In this document: one piece after another, positions 17,330 to 26,456 of the stretch
Numbering within the stretch: the first letter of the stretch is position 1
How the letters are laid out: each line of letters opens with the position of its first letter
Assembly: GCF_009696065.1 (NCBI RefSeq)
Contig: NZ_VUMS01000008.1
Coordinates: 58,494-122,493, forward strand
Origin: Oliverpabstia intestinalis
GTDB taxonomy: Bacteria > Bacillota > Clostridia > Lachnospirales > Lachnospiraceae
Length of the DNA stretch: 64,000 nucleotides
Reading direction: 5' to 3'
The notes under the pieces: model-generated
Told to the model about the DNA's origin: nothing
Seen by the model: the letters and a program-made list of their open reading frames with translations, nothing else
The model's database searches: none
Made by a program: the position numbers and the translations under genes

Positions 17330-19021
17330 TTATGCCGCTTTTTCCTGTGGTTTTTCGAACAGTTTCTTAATGCCCTGTACTGCTACGATCACACCAAGGA
17401 TCAGAAGCAGAACTGCGAAGATCAGCTGCAGGGTATTTCCAAGATCCAGGCCTGTGGTCATCAGAGCGCCGGTCAGTTTGTAGATGGTAAGACCCAGTGC
17501 ACTGAAAGTAACAGCCATCATGAATACTGCAGGAGCCCACAGCATAATTCCCTGACGTTTTGTTTTCTTAAGGAACACGGCACATGCTACCAGCGCAAGT
17601 ACAGACAGCAGCTGGTTGGCAGAACCGAACAGTGGCCAGATCTCAGCGTATCCTACTTTTGCCAGCAGGTAAGCCAGTACCAGTGTCAAGATTGTTGCAA
17701 AATATTTGTTTACCATCAGTTTACGGAATGGTGTGTAATCTTTTTCATCCACATCGTTATCCTGGAAGAATTCCTGGAAGGACAGACGTCCGACACGGGC
17801 TACAGAATCCAGAGATGTCAGTGCGAATGCAGATACTGCCAGATTGATCAGGGTAAATACCAGAGTATGTGGCAGACCGATGACTTCCAGGAAGTTTGCA
17901 ATTGCTCCTGCGAAGATCTGTGGCTGTGTGGTCAGACCCTGTGCTGCTGCTTCTCCTTTTGCGAAAGATGCAACGGCGATCAGAGCGATGATAGCCAGCA
18001 TACTTTCCATCAGCATGGCACCGAAGGATACCGGCAGCATGTTCTTTTCATTTTTGATCTGTTTGGATGCGGTTCCGGAAGATACCAGTGAATGGAAACC
18101 GGATACGGCACCACAGGCGATGGTTACAAACAGGATTGGAAACAGAGTCTGTCCATCTACATTAAAGGAAGTAAATGCTTCCAGATGACACTGTGGATTT
18201 GCCACGAATACACCTACGATGGCTGCAATGATCATGAAGATCAGCAGGTAACTGTTCAGGTAGTCACGAGGCTGCAGCAGACTCCATACAGGAGCTACGG
18301 ATGCGATCAGGATGTAGATGAAGATGATCACATGCCAGGTGGTTCTCGGCAGATACATCGGGAAATTCATACCCAGTGCTACTGCTCCAACCAGCATCAC
18401 GATAGCGATTGCTGTGTTGACCCATTTATGCAGTTTTCCGTAACGAAGAATCATGCCCAGGCATACAGCTTCGATGATGAATAACATGGAAGTTGTTGCT
18501 ACTGCACCATTTGCAGTGATCTTGGATACGGTTCCGTCATCAGCTGTCAGGAATCCGTTGAAAGTTCCTGCTACAACATCAGCGAAAGCAGCTACAACCA
18601 GGATACAGAACAGCCAGCAGAACAGCAGGAACAGTTTCTTTCCTGTTTTTCCGATATAAGTTTCAATGATTGATCCGATGGAACGTCCTTTATTTTTTAC
18701 AGAAGCATACATTGCAGAGAAATCCTGTACTGCTCCGAAGAATACACCACCGATCAGGATCCATAACAGTACCGGCAGCCATCCGAAGATTGCAGCCTGG
18801 ATCGGTCCGTTGATCGGACCCGCACCTGCGATGGATGCGAACTGATGACCAAATACGATATTGGTATCAGCCGGCACATAGTCTACGCCGTCTTCCATTT
18901 CATAAGCCGGAGTTTTGGCGTTGGGATCAATGCCCCATTTTTTCTCAAGGTAACGGCCATAGAAGATATAGGCTCCGCCTAATACCACAATGGCAATTAC
19001 CATCATCATAATACCACTCAT
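17330..19021 (-). CDS. cstA: CstA family transporter (carbon starvation protein)
   Basis: Predicted 563 residues from ATG at 19021 (MSGIMMMVIAIVVLG) after GGAGG; the upstream MSQKKEEKN stretch lies before the ribosome site. A polytopic membrane protein of the CstA family, with the conserved FGHQFASIAGAGPINGPIQAA segment near residue 65 and a SSGTASKQI segment near 310. It is shorter than E. coli CstA (about 700 residues), like the clostridial short forms. Characterised members take up pyruvate or peptides. The T-box leader upstream implies expression when one tRNA is uncharged, pointing to an amino-acid or peptide related role here. The substrate is not proven. Confidence 0.93.
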   Translation of the reverse strand: MSGIMMMVIAIVVLGGAYIFYGRYLEKKWGIDPNAKTPAYEMEDGVDYVPADTNIVFGHQFASIAGAGPINGPIQAAIFGWLPVLLWILIGGVFFGAVQDFSAMYASVKNKGRSIGSIIETYIGKTGKKLFLLFCWLFCILVVAAFADVVAGTFNGFLTADDGTVSKITANGAVATTSMLFIIEAVCLGMILRYGKLHKWVNTAIAIVMLVGAVALGMNFPMYLPRTTWHVIIFIYILIASVAPVWSLLQPRDYLNSYLLIFMIIAAIVGVFVANPQCHLEAFTSFNVDGQTLFPILFVTIACGAVSGFHSLVSSGTASKQIKNEKNMLPVSFGAMLMESMLAIIALIAVASFAKGEAAAQGLTTQPQIFAGAIANFLEVIGLPHTLVFTLINLAVSAFALTSLDSVARVGRLSFQEFFQDNDVDEKDYTPFRKLMVNKYFATILTLVLAYLLAKVGYAEIWPLFGSANQLLSVLALVACAVFLKKTKRQGIMLWAPAVFMMAVTFSALGLTIYKLTGALMTTGLDLGNTLQLIFAVLLLILGVIVAVQGIKKLFEKPQEKAA

Positions 19022-19112
19022 GTTTTTTTCCTCCTTTTTCTGACTCATTCAGAAAACATGAACGACTTCCCCGTCGCATAAGGGATACCCTGAGTTTTTC
19101 ACTCTTTCAAAA

Positions 19113-19375
19113 TAAAAAGCCCTGCAGCTTTATTTGCTGCAGGGACGAATCTTTTCCGCGGTACCACTCTGCTTTATTGTCATAGTGACAATCTCTTTTG
19201 TACTGTCAGCCGGTTTTCCGGTGATAACAGATCTCCGATAACGGTGAGTGCCGTCTGCTCTTACTCTATTTTCAGAGCGGATACTCCGAAGGGATATTAC
19301 ATCAGGTTTTCTGTTGTCTTACACCAGCCGGCAACTCTCTGAAAGAAATCTTCCTGTGTAACTTGTCTTCATCAA
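19113..19375 (-). ncRNA. T-box leader controlling cstA
   Basis: On the minus strand: Stem I with AGAGAG and GGCTGGTGTAAG, a CCCTTCGGAGT segment at its 3' base, then the T-box core AGAGTGGTACCGCGGAA at about 19170-19155 and a strong terminator (CCCTGCAGC...GCTGCAGGG with TTTTTATTTT) at 19146-19113. The antiterminator competes with the terminator through CGTCCCTGCAGC. The only downstream gene is cstA, 92 bases on. The specifier is hard to fix: GAT-GTA-A suggests GUA (valine), but AAT (asparagine) is also possible in the alignment. Confidence 0.95.
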
Positions 19376-19505
19376 TGTTTTTCTTTATCTGAGCTTATAT
19401 TAGTTTTACCACTTTTGTTTTTTTCACACAACTGTCGATTTATACAAAATTCATTTTTCTTTTGTATAGTTTTTATACATTTTTTATTTTTCTGTCGTTT
19501 TTCCG
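19376..19505. other. A/T-rich spacer upstream of the T-box
   Basis: Contains the inverted pair TATACAAAA and TTTTGTATA (about 19441-19467), possibly a weak terminator for sdaAA, and TAATAT as a possible -10 for the T-box transcript. No gene seen. Confidence 0.4.
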
Positions 19506-20375
19506 TCAGATTCTGCAACGCATTCCACATCCGGTGGGTGTTCCCGCACATCCACCGATGGCTGTTTCACGCAGTTCAAACGGAATACTCTTTCCTACTT
19601 TGTACATCGCATCCACCATATCATCAAACGGAATCGGATACATCACGCCACTCAATGTGATCTCCGCACAGGTCACAGCATTAACCGCACCTATCGCATT
19701 TCTGCTCTGACAGGGAACTTCCACCAGTCCTGCCACCGGGTCACAGACCAGACCAAGCAGATTTGAGATCGCCATAGCTGCTGCCTGCAGACACATCTCC
19801 GGTGTTCCACCCATCAGTTCTGTCACAGCAGCAGCAGCCATTGCCGATGCAGCACCTACCTCTGCCTGACAGCCTGCCTCCGCACCTGCCACAGAGGCAT
19901 TCCGCATCAGCAGATAGCCGATGGCCGCTGTATGAAACAATGCATCCGTCATCTGTTCATCGCTGAATCCTTTTTCCTCCTGCAGTGCCAGTAACACTCC
20001 CGGAACCACACCGGAAGATCCGGCAGTCGGTGCCGCAACGATGACCCCCATCGAAGCGTTGACTTCCAGAACCGCCATGCTGTAAGCGATCAATTTGTTC
20101 ATAAACGTTCCGCAGACATTTGTCCCGCTCTCTCTGTATCCGGTAATCTGCTTTGCCTCCCCGCCGATCAGTCCGCTCATGGACGGTTTCGGGTCTTCCA
20201 ATGGCTTTCTTACTGCCTCTTTCATGATGGCGAGGGCTTTTCGCATCTTATCTTCCACTTCTTTTTTTGTGGAGGATGTGCCTTCGATCTCCCGCTGTTT
20301 CATCACTTCGGAGATCGAACACTGCTTTTTCTTACATACTTCTAATAATTCCTGTCCGTTTTTAAAATCTGTCAT
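19506..20375 (-). CDS. sdaAA: L-serine dehydratase, iron-sulfur type, alpha subunit
   Basis: 289 residues with the SdaA alpha signature: GEAKQITGYRESGTNVCGTFMNK-like N-terminal region, APTAGSSGVVPGVLLALQEE (residues 111-130), EAGCQAEVGAASAMAAAA, and a C-terminal cysteine-rich CAGTPTGCGMRC that supplies ligands to the oxygen-sensitive [4Fe-4S] cluster. It deaminates L-serine to pyruvate and ammonia with the beta subunit encoded immediately upstream (13-base gap). An MFS transporter gene heads the unit. Typical of anaerobic amino-acid fermenters. Confidence 0.96.
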   Translation of the reverse strand: MTDFKNGQELLEVCKKKQCSISEVMKQREIEGTSSTKKEVEDKMRKALAIMKEAVRKPLEDPKPSMSGLIGGEAKQITGYRESGTNVCGTFMNKLIAYSMAVLEVNASMGVIVAAPTAGSSGVVPGVLLALQEEKGFSDEQMTDALFHTAAIGYLLMRNASVAGAEAGCQAEVGAASAMAAAAVTELMGGTPEMCLQAAAMAISNLLGLVCDPVAGLVEVPCQSRNAIGAVNAVTCAEITLSGVMYPIPFDDMVDAMYKVGKSIPFELRETAIGGCAGTPTGCGMRCRI

Positions 20376-20388
20376 CTGTCCGTCTCTC

Positions 20389-21057
20389 CTATATCTGAAT
20401 CAGCAATATTTCCTGCACATACGGGTTCTGTCGAATCTCTTCCAGAATCTCATCCGGGATCCGCTCATCTGACTCCACAACAGAATAAGCCGTTTTTCCC
20501 TTGCCCTCACGGAACAGCCGCATGAAAGCAATATTTACATTCTGATTGCTCAGACACTGCGTAATATGTGTTACCACACCCGGTTTGTCGATCTGTTTTA
20601 CCACCAGCGTACTGTATTCTCCGGTAAATTCCACATTAATACCGTTAATCTGGGTGATCTTGATCTTGCCGCCACCGATGGACTGTCCCTGCACCTGCAT
20701 CTTGGTGCCGTTTTCTCCTGTCATCCGGATATCCACAGTATTCGGATGATCCGGAACAAACTCCTTATCAGCGATATACTGATATTTCACTCCCATCTTC
20801 TCTGCCCAGGAAAATGCATCCCTGATCCGCAGATCATCGGTTGCAAATCCAAGCACGCCGCCAAGCAATGCCCGGTCTGTACCATGTCCTTTATACGTTC
20901 TTGCAAAAGAACCATACAGAGTGAATGTCACCTCTGTCACTTTTTCTTTGAAAAGCTTTCTTGCCATCTTTCCGATAGATACTGCTCCCGCTGTATGGGA
21001 GCTGGACGGTCCCACCATATTGGGGCCGATCACCTCAAACGCACTGATAAAATTCAT
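20389..21057 (-). CDS. sdaAB: L-serine dehydratase, iron-sulfur type, beta subunit
   Basis: 222 residues. The N-terminal domain has the family hallmark GPSSSHTAGAVSIGKMAR (residues 15-32) and GHGTDRALLGG. A C-terminal ACT domain (about 147-222) begins STLVVKQIDKPGVVTHITQCLSNQNVNI and probably senses serine or another amino acid. It forms the heterodimer with the alpha subunit just downstream. Start ATG follows AGGAGGAAACG, and the stop of the MFS gene is 9 bases upstream, so the three genes are one operon. Confidence 0.96.
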   Translation of the reverse strand: MNFISAFEVIGPNMVGPSSSHTAGAVSIGKMARKLFKEKVTEVTFTLYGSFARTYKGHGTDRALLGGVLGFATDDLRIRDAFSWAEKMGVKYQYIADKEFVPDHPNTVDIRMTGENGTKMQVQGQSIGGGKIKITQINGINVEFTGEYSTLVVKQIDKPGVVTHITQCLSNQNVNIAFMRLFREGKGKTAYSVVESDERIPDEILEEIRQNPYVQEILLIQI

Positions 21058-21066
21058 CGTTTCCTC

Positions 21067-22257
21067 CTAGTTGTCTTTTCGCGATACAAAAATGCACACG
21101 ATTGCCGTGCCGATCATAGACAGTCCCAGACCAGTTGCAAGCATTGCCTTTATTCCGGCAAAATCCACAAGCACACCACCGGACAGACTGCCAAATACCC
21201 CTCCCATGGTACTTGACGCAATCAGCAGCGACTGACCCTTCACTCTGTCCTCCACAGCCATCGTTTCATTTACATAGTATACCGCAGAAGGCAGACATAA
21301 TGCAAATGATAACATCTGCAGCATCTGCACTACATACAGGAACGATATACTGCCACACACCAGATACCCCAGTGCTTTCACAGAAAACATTACCGCCGCA
21401 AACCGAATCAGTTTTCTACTGTCCCATTTGCCAACCAGCCTGGAAAACAACAACATCGTAGGAAGTTCGCTCATTGCAGATACTGTCAGCAGTGTTCCCA
21501 TCCGTTTTATATCTCCCCCGAGGCTTACCACAATATTGATCAGATAATTGTTCACATATGTACTTTCTACATAGATTAATATCATTCCCAGCAATACCAG
21601 CATATAATTCCGATAGCGACATGCAAATTCCAGAATCCCGCCACTTCTCTGTCTGTTTGCAGTATTTTTCTGTTCTTCTTTTTTACTTTCATTCGTATCC
21701 TTCACAACCGGCATGGAAATCAAGGTAACGAACATCACCGCAAAAGACAGACATCCAACAGCCATAATTGCCAGACCGTAATACCTGCCGATCAGAATTC
21801 CCAAAAATGAAGCTGCCACCGCATAGGATGCAGAGCCCACTCCTCTTCCGATTCCAAAATCCACATAGATACCATGATTCACATAATACAAACTGATAGA
21901 ATTGATCAGTGGCTGTACCACCTGTAATAACATATTAACAATCAAAAATGACAGCACGATTCCCGGTACCATTTTTGACATACACTGCATCAGAATCAGC
22001 AGCAGGATTATGGCAATTGCCATCCCTGCAGTCATCTGTTGTAAAGTTACCCGTTTTGCACGGTCCGCCGCCGCCGCAACAAATGGCTGTAATATAACTC
22101 CCAGAATATTTCCAAGAGCCAGCACGACTCCTACCTGAGAACTTTTCAGCCCGATATGTAATAAAAATACCGTTGCAAACCCATTGATCGCACAGACCGC
22201 CACCCAATAACTCCCCTGTAATACAGCACACTGCGCAGTTAATTTTTTTGAATTCAT
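21067..22257 (-). CDS. MFS transporter
   Basis: 396 residues and about 12 hydrophobic helices, in the MFS_1-like/LacY-related part of the major facilitator superfamily. A short basic loop after TM2 (AAAADRAKRVTLQQM) and a central charged loop (VVKDTNESKKEEQKNTANRQRSGG, residues 190-213) split the protein in two halves. First gene of an operon with sdaAB-sdaAA, 9 bases upstream. The context makes serine, a serine peptide or a product of serine breakdown plausible cargo, but members of this subgroup are usually annotated as sugar or nucleoside symporters, so the substrate is open. Confidence 0.82.
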   Translation of the reverse strand: MNSKKLTAQCAVLQGSYWVAVCAINGFATVFLLHIGLKSSQVGVVLALGNILGVILQPFVAAAADRAKRVTLQQMTAGMAIAIILLLILMQCMSKMVPGIVLSFLIVNMLLQVVQPLINSISLYYVNHGIYVDFGIGRGVGSASYAVAASFLGILIGRYYGLAIMAVGCLSFAVMFVTLISMPVVKDTNESKKEEQKNTANRQRSGGILEFACRYRNYMLVLLGMILIYVESTYVNNYLINIVVSLGGDIKRMGTLLTVSAMSELPTMLLFSRLVGKWDSRKLIRFAAVMFSVKALGYLVCGSISFLYVVQMLQMLSFALCLPSAVYYVNETMAVEDRVKGQSLLIASSTMGGVFGSLSGGVLVDFAGIKAMLATGLGLSMIGTAIVCIFVSRKDN

Positions 22258-22398
22258 CTCCTGTTCAATCCTTTCCCGTCTGAATCCTGTCTTTATTTTG
22301 CTGTTATCCCCATAACAGAAACAATCTCAGTATACTATTTCCAGCTAAAAGTGACAGTGTCAATTCCGACTTTATTTTCGGTCAAAATCGACTTAACT

Positions 22399-22422
22399 AA
22401 AAAAGGTCCACCGGACCTTTTT
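22399..22422. terminator. Bidirectional-looking hairpin upstream of the MFS gene
   Basis: AAAAAGGTCCACCGGACCTTTTT: perfect arms AAAAAGGTCC/GGACCTTTTT with T runs on both strands. It lies between the L,D-transpeptidase terminator and the MFS promoter region. Confidence 0.75.
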
Positions 22423-22441
22423 GTCGTATGCTTGGCAACGC

Positions 22442-22489
22442 AAAAAAAGCCGTCCTGAACAGACTGTTGCTGTCAGAATAGCTTTTTTC
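22442..22489 (-). terminator. Terminator of the L,D-transpeptidase gene
   Basis: Minus strand AAAAAAGC.AT.CTGA ... TCAG.AC.GCTTTTTTT directly after the stop codon at 22490. The stem has mismatches but the T run is long. Confidence 0.7.
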
Positions 22490-23893
22490 TTAATATATTA
22501 CAACAGGAAACTTATATGACACAATATCATATAATTCTTTTACTTTATCCAACGGTGTATTCACACACCCATGAGATCCATTATCCAGATACGCAGTACT
22601 GCTCCAGTCACTTCTGGTTGTCAGATCATGGAATCCAATGGTATCTTCAGCTGCAAAAGGTATCCAGTAATTACAGTGTACCTGATACGACCAGTTACCA
22701 CTGGCATTTTTCTCACCGCGCATGGTATAATCTGTGGTTTTCCCCTTGACTTTATACACACCTTGGGGAGTTTCCGTTCCTTTATTCCGGCATCCGGTCA
22801 CCACTTCTGAGTCCATAACCTGTTTTCCGTCCACATAGACCCAAAAATGCTGATCGGACAAACTCAGTTCTACGTAAGAGTTTCCGATATCATTCTCATT
22901 TCTGCTCAACGCAGTGGATGTATACACAATTTCAAAATCACCCTGTGTTCCGTCATTGATTGCCTGCATCAGATTTGACTCTGTACCGGACTGATCAATC
23001 TCCCATCCGTAGTCTCCCGGTGTCAGCGTTACGGTATTACCGGCTGTTGTAGTAAATGTTCTTTTGCTGTTGACTGTATCATATTTTTTTGCAAGACCGG
23101 CCACATATTCTTTCACTTTTTCTTCATCTATGGAAAAACTTCCATCTTCTGCTTCTGCTACCCAGTCTTTTAAGGTATTCTTATCCAGTACCTCTTTTCG
23201 GTCTGTTCCAAAGTCCATGGTAAGGTTTGCAGATAATTTCTGATTAATTGCATCTGCTTTTGCCTTTAGTTCTGCATCATCCTGCCTGATCTCCGGTTTC
23301 ACATAACAGTCACCGGCATCCAGATCAAAGGTTATCTCCCCGTTCGTCAGAGCCTGATGAAGTCCTGCTGTTACTTTTCCTTCGTCCAGGGTAGTTCCTT
23401 CTTCCTCCGGAATCACCGCATAGCCGTCATCTGTTATGCCCACATAGGCATCCTTCGGAGCCTGCATATTCCCCGGCTGCATACAAGTCAGTCCTTCCAC
23501 TGCCTGTTTCAATGCTTCTTCATTGACCGCCACCATGTTCTCTAACTGTACATGAACACCGGTAAACGCATGAATCACCCACGCCCAGGGCCGCTGATTT
23601 TCCATCAGTTTATCAATTTCTCCATCATCCCGGTAGGTCAGTTTTAGCTGTTCTCCGGTCAGTGTTTCTTCCTGCCCGTTTCTTTCTTCTATTGTAATCT
23701 GATAAGACGGTATCTGATCCGCAATTTTTTTCTTCACCTGCGCAACGGTCATCTCCCCGTAATCAGTACCGTTGATCTCCGTATGTGAATAAAAATGACT
23801 GCTGTAATAATATGCTGCCGCACCATAGCCGGCTGTCGCAGCCACCAGAAGCACACCGGCAATTCCTGTCAGAACTTTTTTCTTCGTTGTCAT
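22490..23893 (-). CDS. L,D-transpeptidase (YkuD) with peptidoglycan-binding-like N-terminal domains
   Basis: 467 residues. N-terminal membrane anchor (residues 5-30, VLTGIAGVLLVAATAGYGAAAYYYS), then two putative PG_binding_4/VanW-associated repeats (residues 35-330; for example EINGTDYGEMTVAQVKKKIADQ), and a C-terminal YkuD catalytic domain. Catalytic motif SHGCVN at 440-445 with Cys 443 and an upstream His in IGFHDL. It forms 3-3 cross-links or attaches proteins in the cell wall, independent of penicillin-binding proteins. Single gene with its own terminator. The architecture is common in Clostridia. Confidence 0.92.
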   Translation of the reverse strand: MTTKKKVLTGIAGVLLVAATAGYGAAAYYYSSHFYSHTEINGTDYGEMTVAQVKKKIADQIPSYQITIEERNGQEETLTGEQLKLTYRDDGEIDKLMENQRPWAWVIHAFTGVHVQLENMVAVNEEALKQAVEGLTCMQPGNMQAPKDAYVGITDDGYAVIPEEEGTTLDEGKVTAGLHQALTNGEITFDLDAGDCYVKPEIRQDDAELKAKADAINQKLSANLTMDFGTDRKEVLDKNTLKDWVAEAEDGSFSIDEEKVKEYVAGLAKKYDTVNSKRTFTTTAGNTVTLTPGDYGWEIDQSGTESNLMQAINDGTQGDFEIVYTSTALSRNENDIGNSYVELSLSDQHFWVYVDGKQVMDSEVVTGCRNKGTETPQGVYKVKGKTTDYTMRGEKNASGNWSYQVHCNYWIPFAAEDTIGFHDLTTRSDWSSTAYLDNGSHGCVNTPLDKVKELYDIVSYKFPVVIY

Positions 23894-24059
23894 CGTTTTG
23901 TCATATCTCTCCCCTGTAACGTTCCGACTACTTCCTTCTGCTATCTTTCATCGTATCGTTACTGCTTTTTACTTTCATGTTATATCATATCATCTCATGA
24001 AAGATTTTCAATTATGACCTTGTATAAAAACGACAAATTTTTTCTTGTTTTTTTGTCTA
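23894..24059. other. Spacer between LysR and L,D-transpeptidase genes
   Basis: A/T-rich, no gene. No clear terminator for the LysR gene is visible; TGAAAG/CTTTCA pairing is weak. Confidence 0.3.
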
Positions 24060-24962
24060 TTATTTCAGCTTTTCTTCTAACTGCTTCAAATACTCCTCCG
24101 TGTGAACACGCAATACGCAGTCTGCCCGATGCAGATATCCGAAGCAGACTTTTGTATGGCTTTTTCGGATCGGGATCATACGGATCAGGCTGTCCCTTTC
24201 TTTTTCCTTCTGCAGATTGCAGCTGAGATTGGCAAGATCCGTCTTTCTTAAAAGTTCCTGCATCAGTGAGCTGCTGTTTACCGTGACAATCTGTTGAAAA
24301 TCTCTGCTGTCAATCAGATCTTCCTGCAGATGTCCGGAAGTATGCAACAGAGAAATCTGGTCTTCTTCATGCTGTACATATCGAAGATTTCGCAGTTCTT
24401 CTTTTGTCACATACTCCTTTTCATAATATGGGTGGTTCGGTCCCACATACAGTGCCATATCTTTTTCTTTTAACGGTGTGAACGTCATTTTTCTTTTCTG
24501 TATCATCCGTTCAAAAGCCTGGCGCTGCATCTTGGAGATAAACACAAAACCAACCTCCACCTGTCGATGACAGATATGGTGAATGATCTTCTCCAGTGTC
24601 TCCTCATAACACACCGCATGCAGTTTCGGATGTTCTGCAAGAAACGTGGCAAATTCTTCACTCAGAAGACTGCTTGGCATAGATGCGATACGGATCGTAC
24701 TCTCCTGCGTCTCCATCTGAATTCTCTGGATTTCTTCCATGGAACTCAACATTTTTCTTGCCTGGTCGTATACTTTTTCTCCCTCTTTGGTAAGTTCCAC
24801 ACCTTTTTTGCTTCGTTCAAGAAGCTGATATCCAAGTGTCCGCTCCAGCTTTTTGATCGTTTTACTTACATGTGGCTGCGTCGTATACAAAATCTGCGCA
24901 GCCCGACTCAAACTCCCTGCATCCACACTTACAACAAAGAACTGTAATTCTCTTAATTCCAT
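24060..24962 (-). CDS. LysR family transcriptional regulator
   Basis: 300 residues: N-terminal winged helix (MELRELQFFVVSVDAGSLSRAAQILYTTQPHVSKTIKKLE-like, residues 1-60) and a periplasmic-binding-like effector domain (residues 88-295). The helix-turn-helix is canonical. It follows a MATE exporter gene in the same direction after a 74-base gap and may control that exporter or the importer further upstream; divergent target genes, the usual LysR arrangement, are absent here. Ligand unknown. Confidence 0.9.
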   Translation of the reverse strand: MELRELQFFVVSVDAGSLSRAAQILYTTQPHVSKTIKKLERTLGYQLLERSKKGVELTKEGEKVYDQARKMLSSMEEIQRIQMETQESTIRIASMPSSLLSEEFATFLAEHPKLHAVCYEETLEKIIHHICHRQVEVGFVFISKMQRQAFERMIQKRKMTFTPLKEKDMALYVGPNHPYYEKEYVTKEELRNLRYVQHEEDQISLLHTSGHLQEDLIDSRDFQQIVTVNSSSLMQELLRKTDLANLSCNLQKEKERDSLIRMIPIRKSHTKVCFGYLHRADCVLRVHTEEYLKQLEEKLK

Positions 24963-25036
24963 ACGATACTCCCATCTTTTCCAACAGGTATGCCCGGAGT
25001 CTTACCTTTCCTGTTCCAGTTGTTTTTCCGGATGCA

Positions 25037-26404
25037 TTACCTGTTTTCCTGTAATTTTCTTCTGCTCTTATACCAGAATAATCCGATAAAAGCCAGACCT
25101 GCCACGATCCAGGAAGCAATATAGATCCAGATGATACATTCCATCGTCTCAAACTTCGGAAGGATCACCCAGATACTGCATACCCGGAGCAGACAGATAC
25201 TGAGAAGCGTCGTAATCATCGGTGCAACGGTCTCCCCTAAACCGCAGCTTGCACCGGATAATGCTTCCGCAATCGCATAAAACAGATAAAACGGCGCCAT
25301 CATCTGCATATATTTTACCACAAGTGGAATCAAAAGTTCAGCATCTTTTTTATCAATAAACCACGGGCCGACCCATCCGGAGCCAAAAAACAGGAACAGA
25401 CTGACGGCTCCCACCGCACAGACCGAGATACCGGTTCCGATAACCGCTCCTTTTTTAACTCTTTCTGTCTGTTCTGCACCAAGATTCTGTGCAACATAAG
25501 TCGTCATCGCCGGTCCCATGGAGTCGGCAAGCAGCCAGATCAGCATACTCAGCTTATCGCAGATGCTCCAGGCTGCGATGCTGTCGGTTCCCATCGTGTT
25601 GACACTCGCCTGCACGATGGAATTGGCGACCGGAAACAGCATGGACTGCAGGGCAAGCGGAAATCCGGTACGGATCATCATCGCCATATGCTCTCTGCCA
25701 AAATGCAGATGCCAGACATGCACTTTTCCGCGAAGATGTTCTTCTCTCGCAAGGAACAGAAAGGTCAGAACCACGCTGACGATCTGTGCCGCAACCGTGG
25801 CAGCAGCCGCACCGCCTACTCCCAAGTGCAGAACACCTACCAAAAGAAGATCACCTAAAATATTCATGCAGCTGCTCACAAGCAATACATACAGCGGACG
25901 TTTCGAATCTCCAAAGGCACGCAGGATCCCCGCTGCCATATTATAAAGGATCAGAGACCACAGACCACCGAAATAAATCGTGCAGTATGTCAGCGTATCC
26001 CTGTAGATATCCGCCGGAACACGCATCAGTTTCAGCAGTTGCGGAGCAAGCAGTACGCCTCCAAAAGAACTGATGATTCCCAGGACAAATGCGATCGTGA
26101 CCGCGGTACGGATCGAACGATGCAGATGCTCTGTAGCTTTCGCTCCGAAATACCTGGAAATAATAATCGTTGCTCCTGCCGCCAGACCATTCATAAAGTT
26201 GATCGGGAACTTAAACAGCGTATTGATCGAATCGATCGCTGCCAGTCCCACTTTTCCTGCAAACCGTCCTACAATGATCGCATCTACTGTCACATACAAC
26301 TGCTGGATCAGGCTTCCCGCAATCAGAGGCAGAACAAATAATAAAATTGCTTTCCCAATGTTTCCTTCTATCAGACTGCTGCTCTTTTTTTCTTTCACCT
26401 TCAC
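25037..26404 (-). CDS. MATE family efflux transporter
   Basis: About 455 residues, 12 TM helices in two related halves, of the MATE/DinF-NorM type. The N-terminal region matches EGNIGKAILLFVLPLIAGSLIQQLY and the repeat half has PLALQSMLFPVANSIVQ. I prefer the GTG at 26404 (VKVKEKKSSSLIEG), which follows GAGGAG; an earlier ATG gives a 16-residue extension derived from a dispersed palindrome. It extrudes cations or drugs by Na+ or H+ antiport. It lies 50 bases after the importer ATPase gene and could be transcribed with it. Substrate unknown. Confidence 0.9.
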   Translation of the reverse strand: MKVKEKKSSSLIEGNIGKAILLFVLPLIAGSLIQQLYVTVDAIIVGRFAGKVGLAAIDSINTLFKFPINFMNGLAAGATIIISRYFGAKATEHLHRSIRTAVTIAFVLGIISSFGGVLLAPQLLKLMRVPADIYRDTLTYCTIYFGGLWSLILYNMAAGILRAFGDSKRPLYVLLVSSCMNILGDLLLVGVLHLGVGGAAAATVAAQIVSVVLTFLFLAREEHLRGKVHVWHLHFGREHMAMMIRTGFPLALQSMLFPVANSIVQASVNTMGTDSIAAWSICDKLSMLIWLLADSMGPAMTTYVAQNLGAEQTERVKKGAVIGTGISVCAVGAVSLFLFFGSGWVGPWFIDKKDAELLIPLVVKYMQMMAPFYLFYAIAEALSGASCGLGETVAPMITTLLSICLLRVCSIWVILPKFETMECIIWIYIASWIVAGLAFIGLFWYKSRRKLQENR

Positions 26405-26420
26405 TTTATCATTCTCCTCA

Positions 26421-26445
26421 TAACTATTCAGTGCCCTCACAGTTA
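26421..26445. repeat. Dispersed palindrome, copy 3
   Basis: TAACTATTCAGTGCCCTCACAGTTA, a diverged copy of the 13114 element in the opposite orientation. It sits between the importer ATPase gene and the MATE start and generates the spurious N-terminal V-T-V-R-A-L-N-S-Y-E. Confidence 0.7.
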
Positions 26446-26456
26446 CCCTCATGTTT

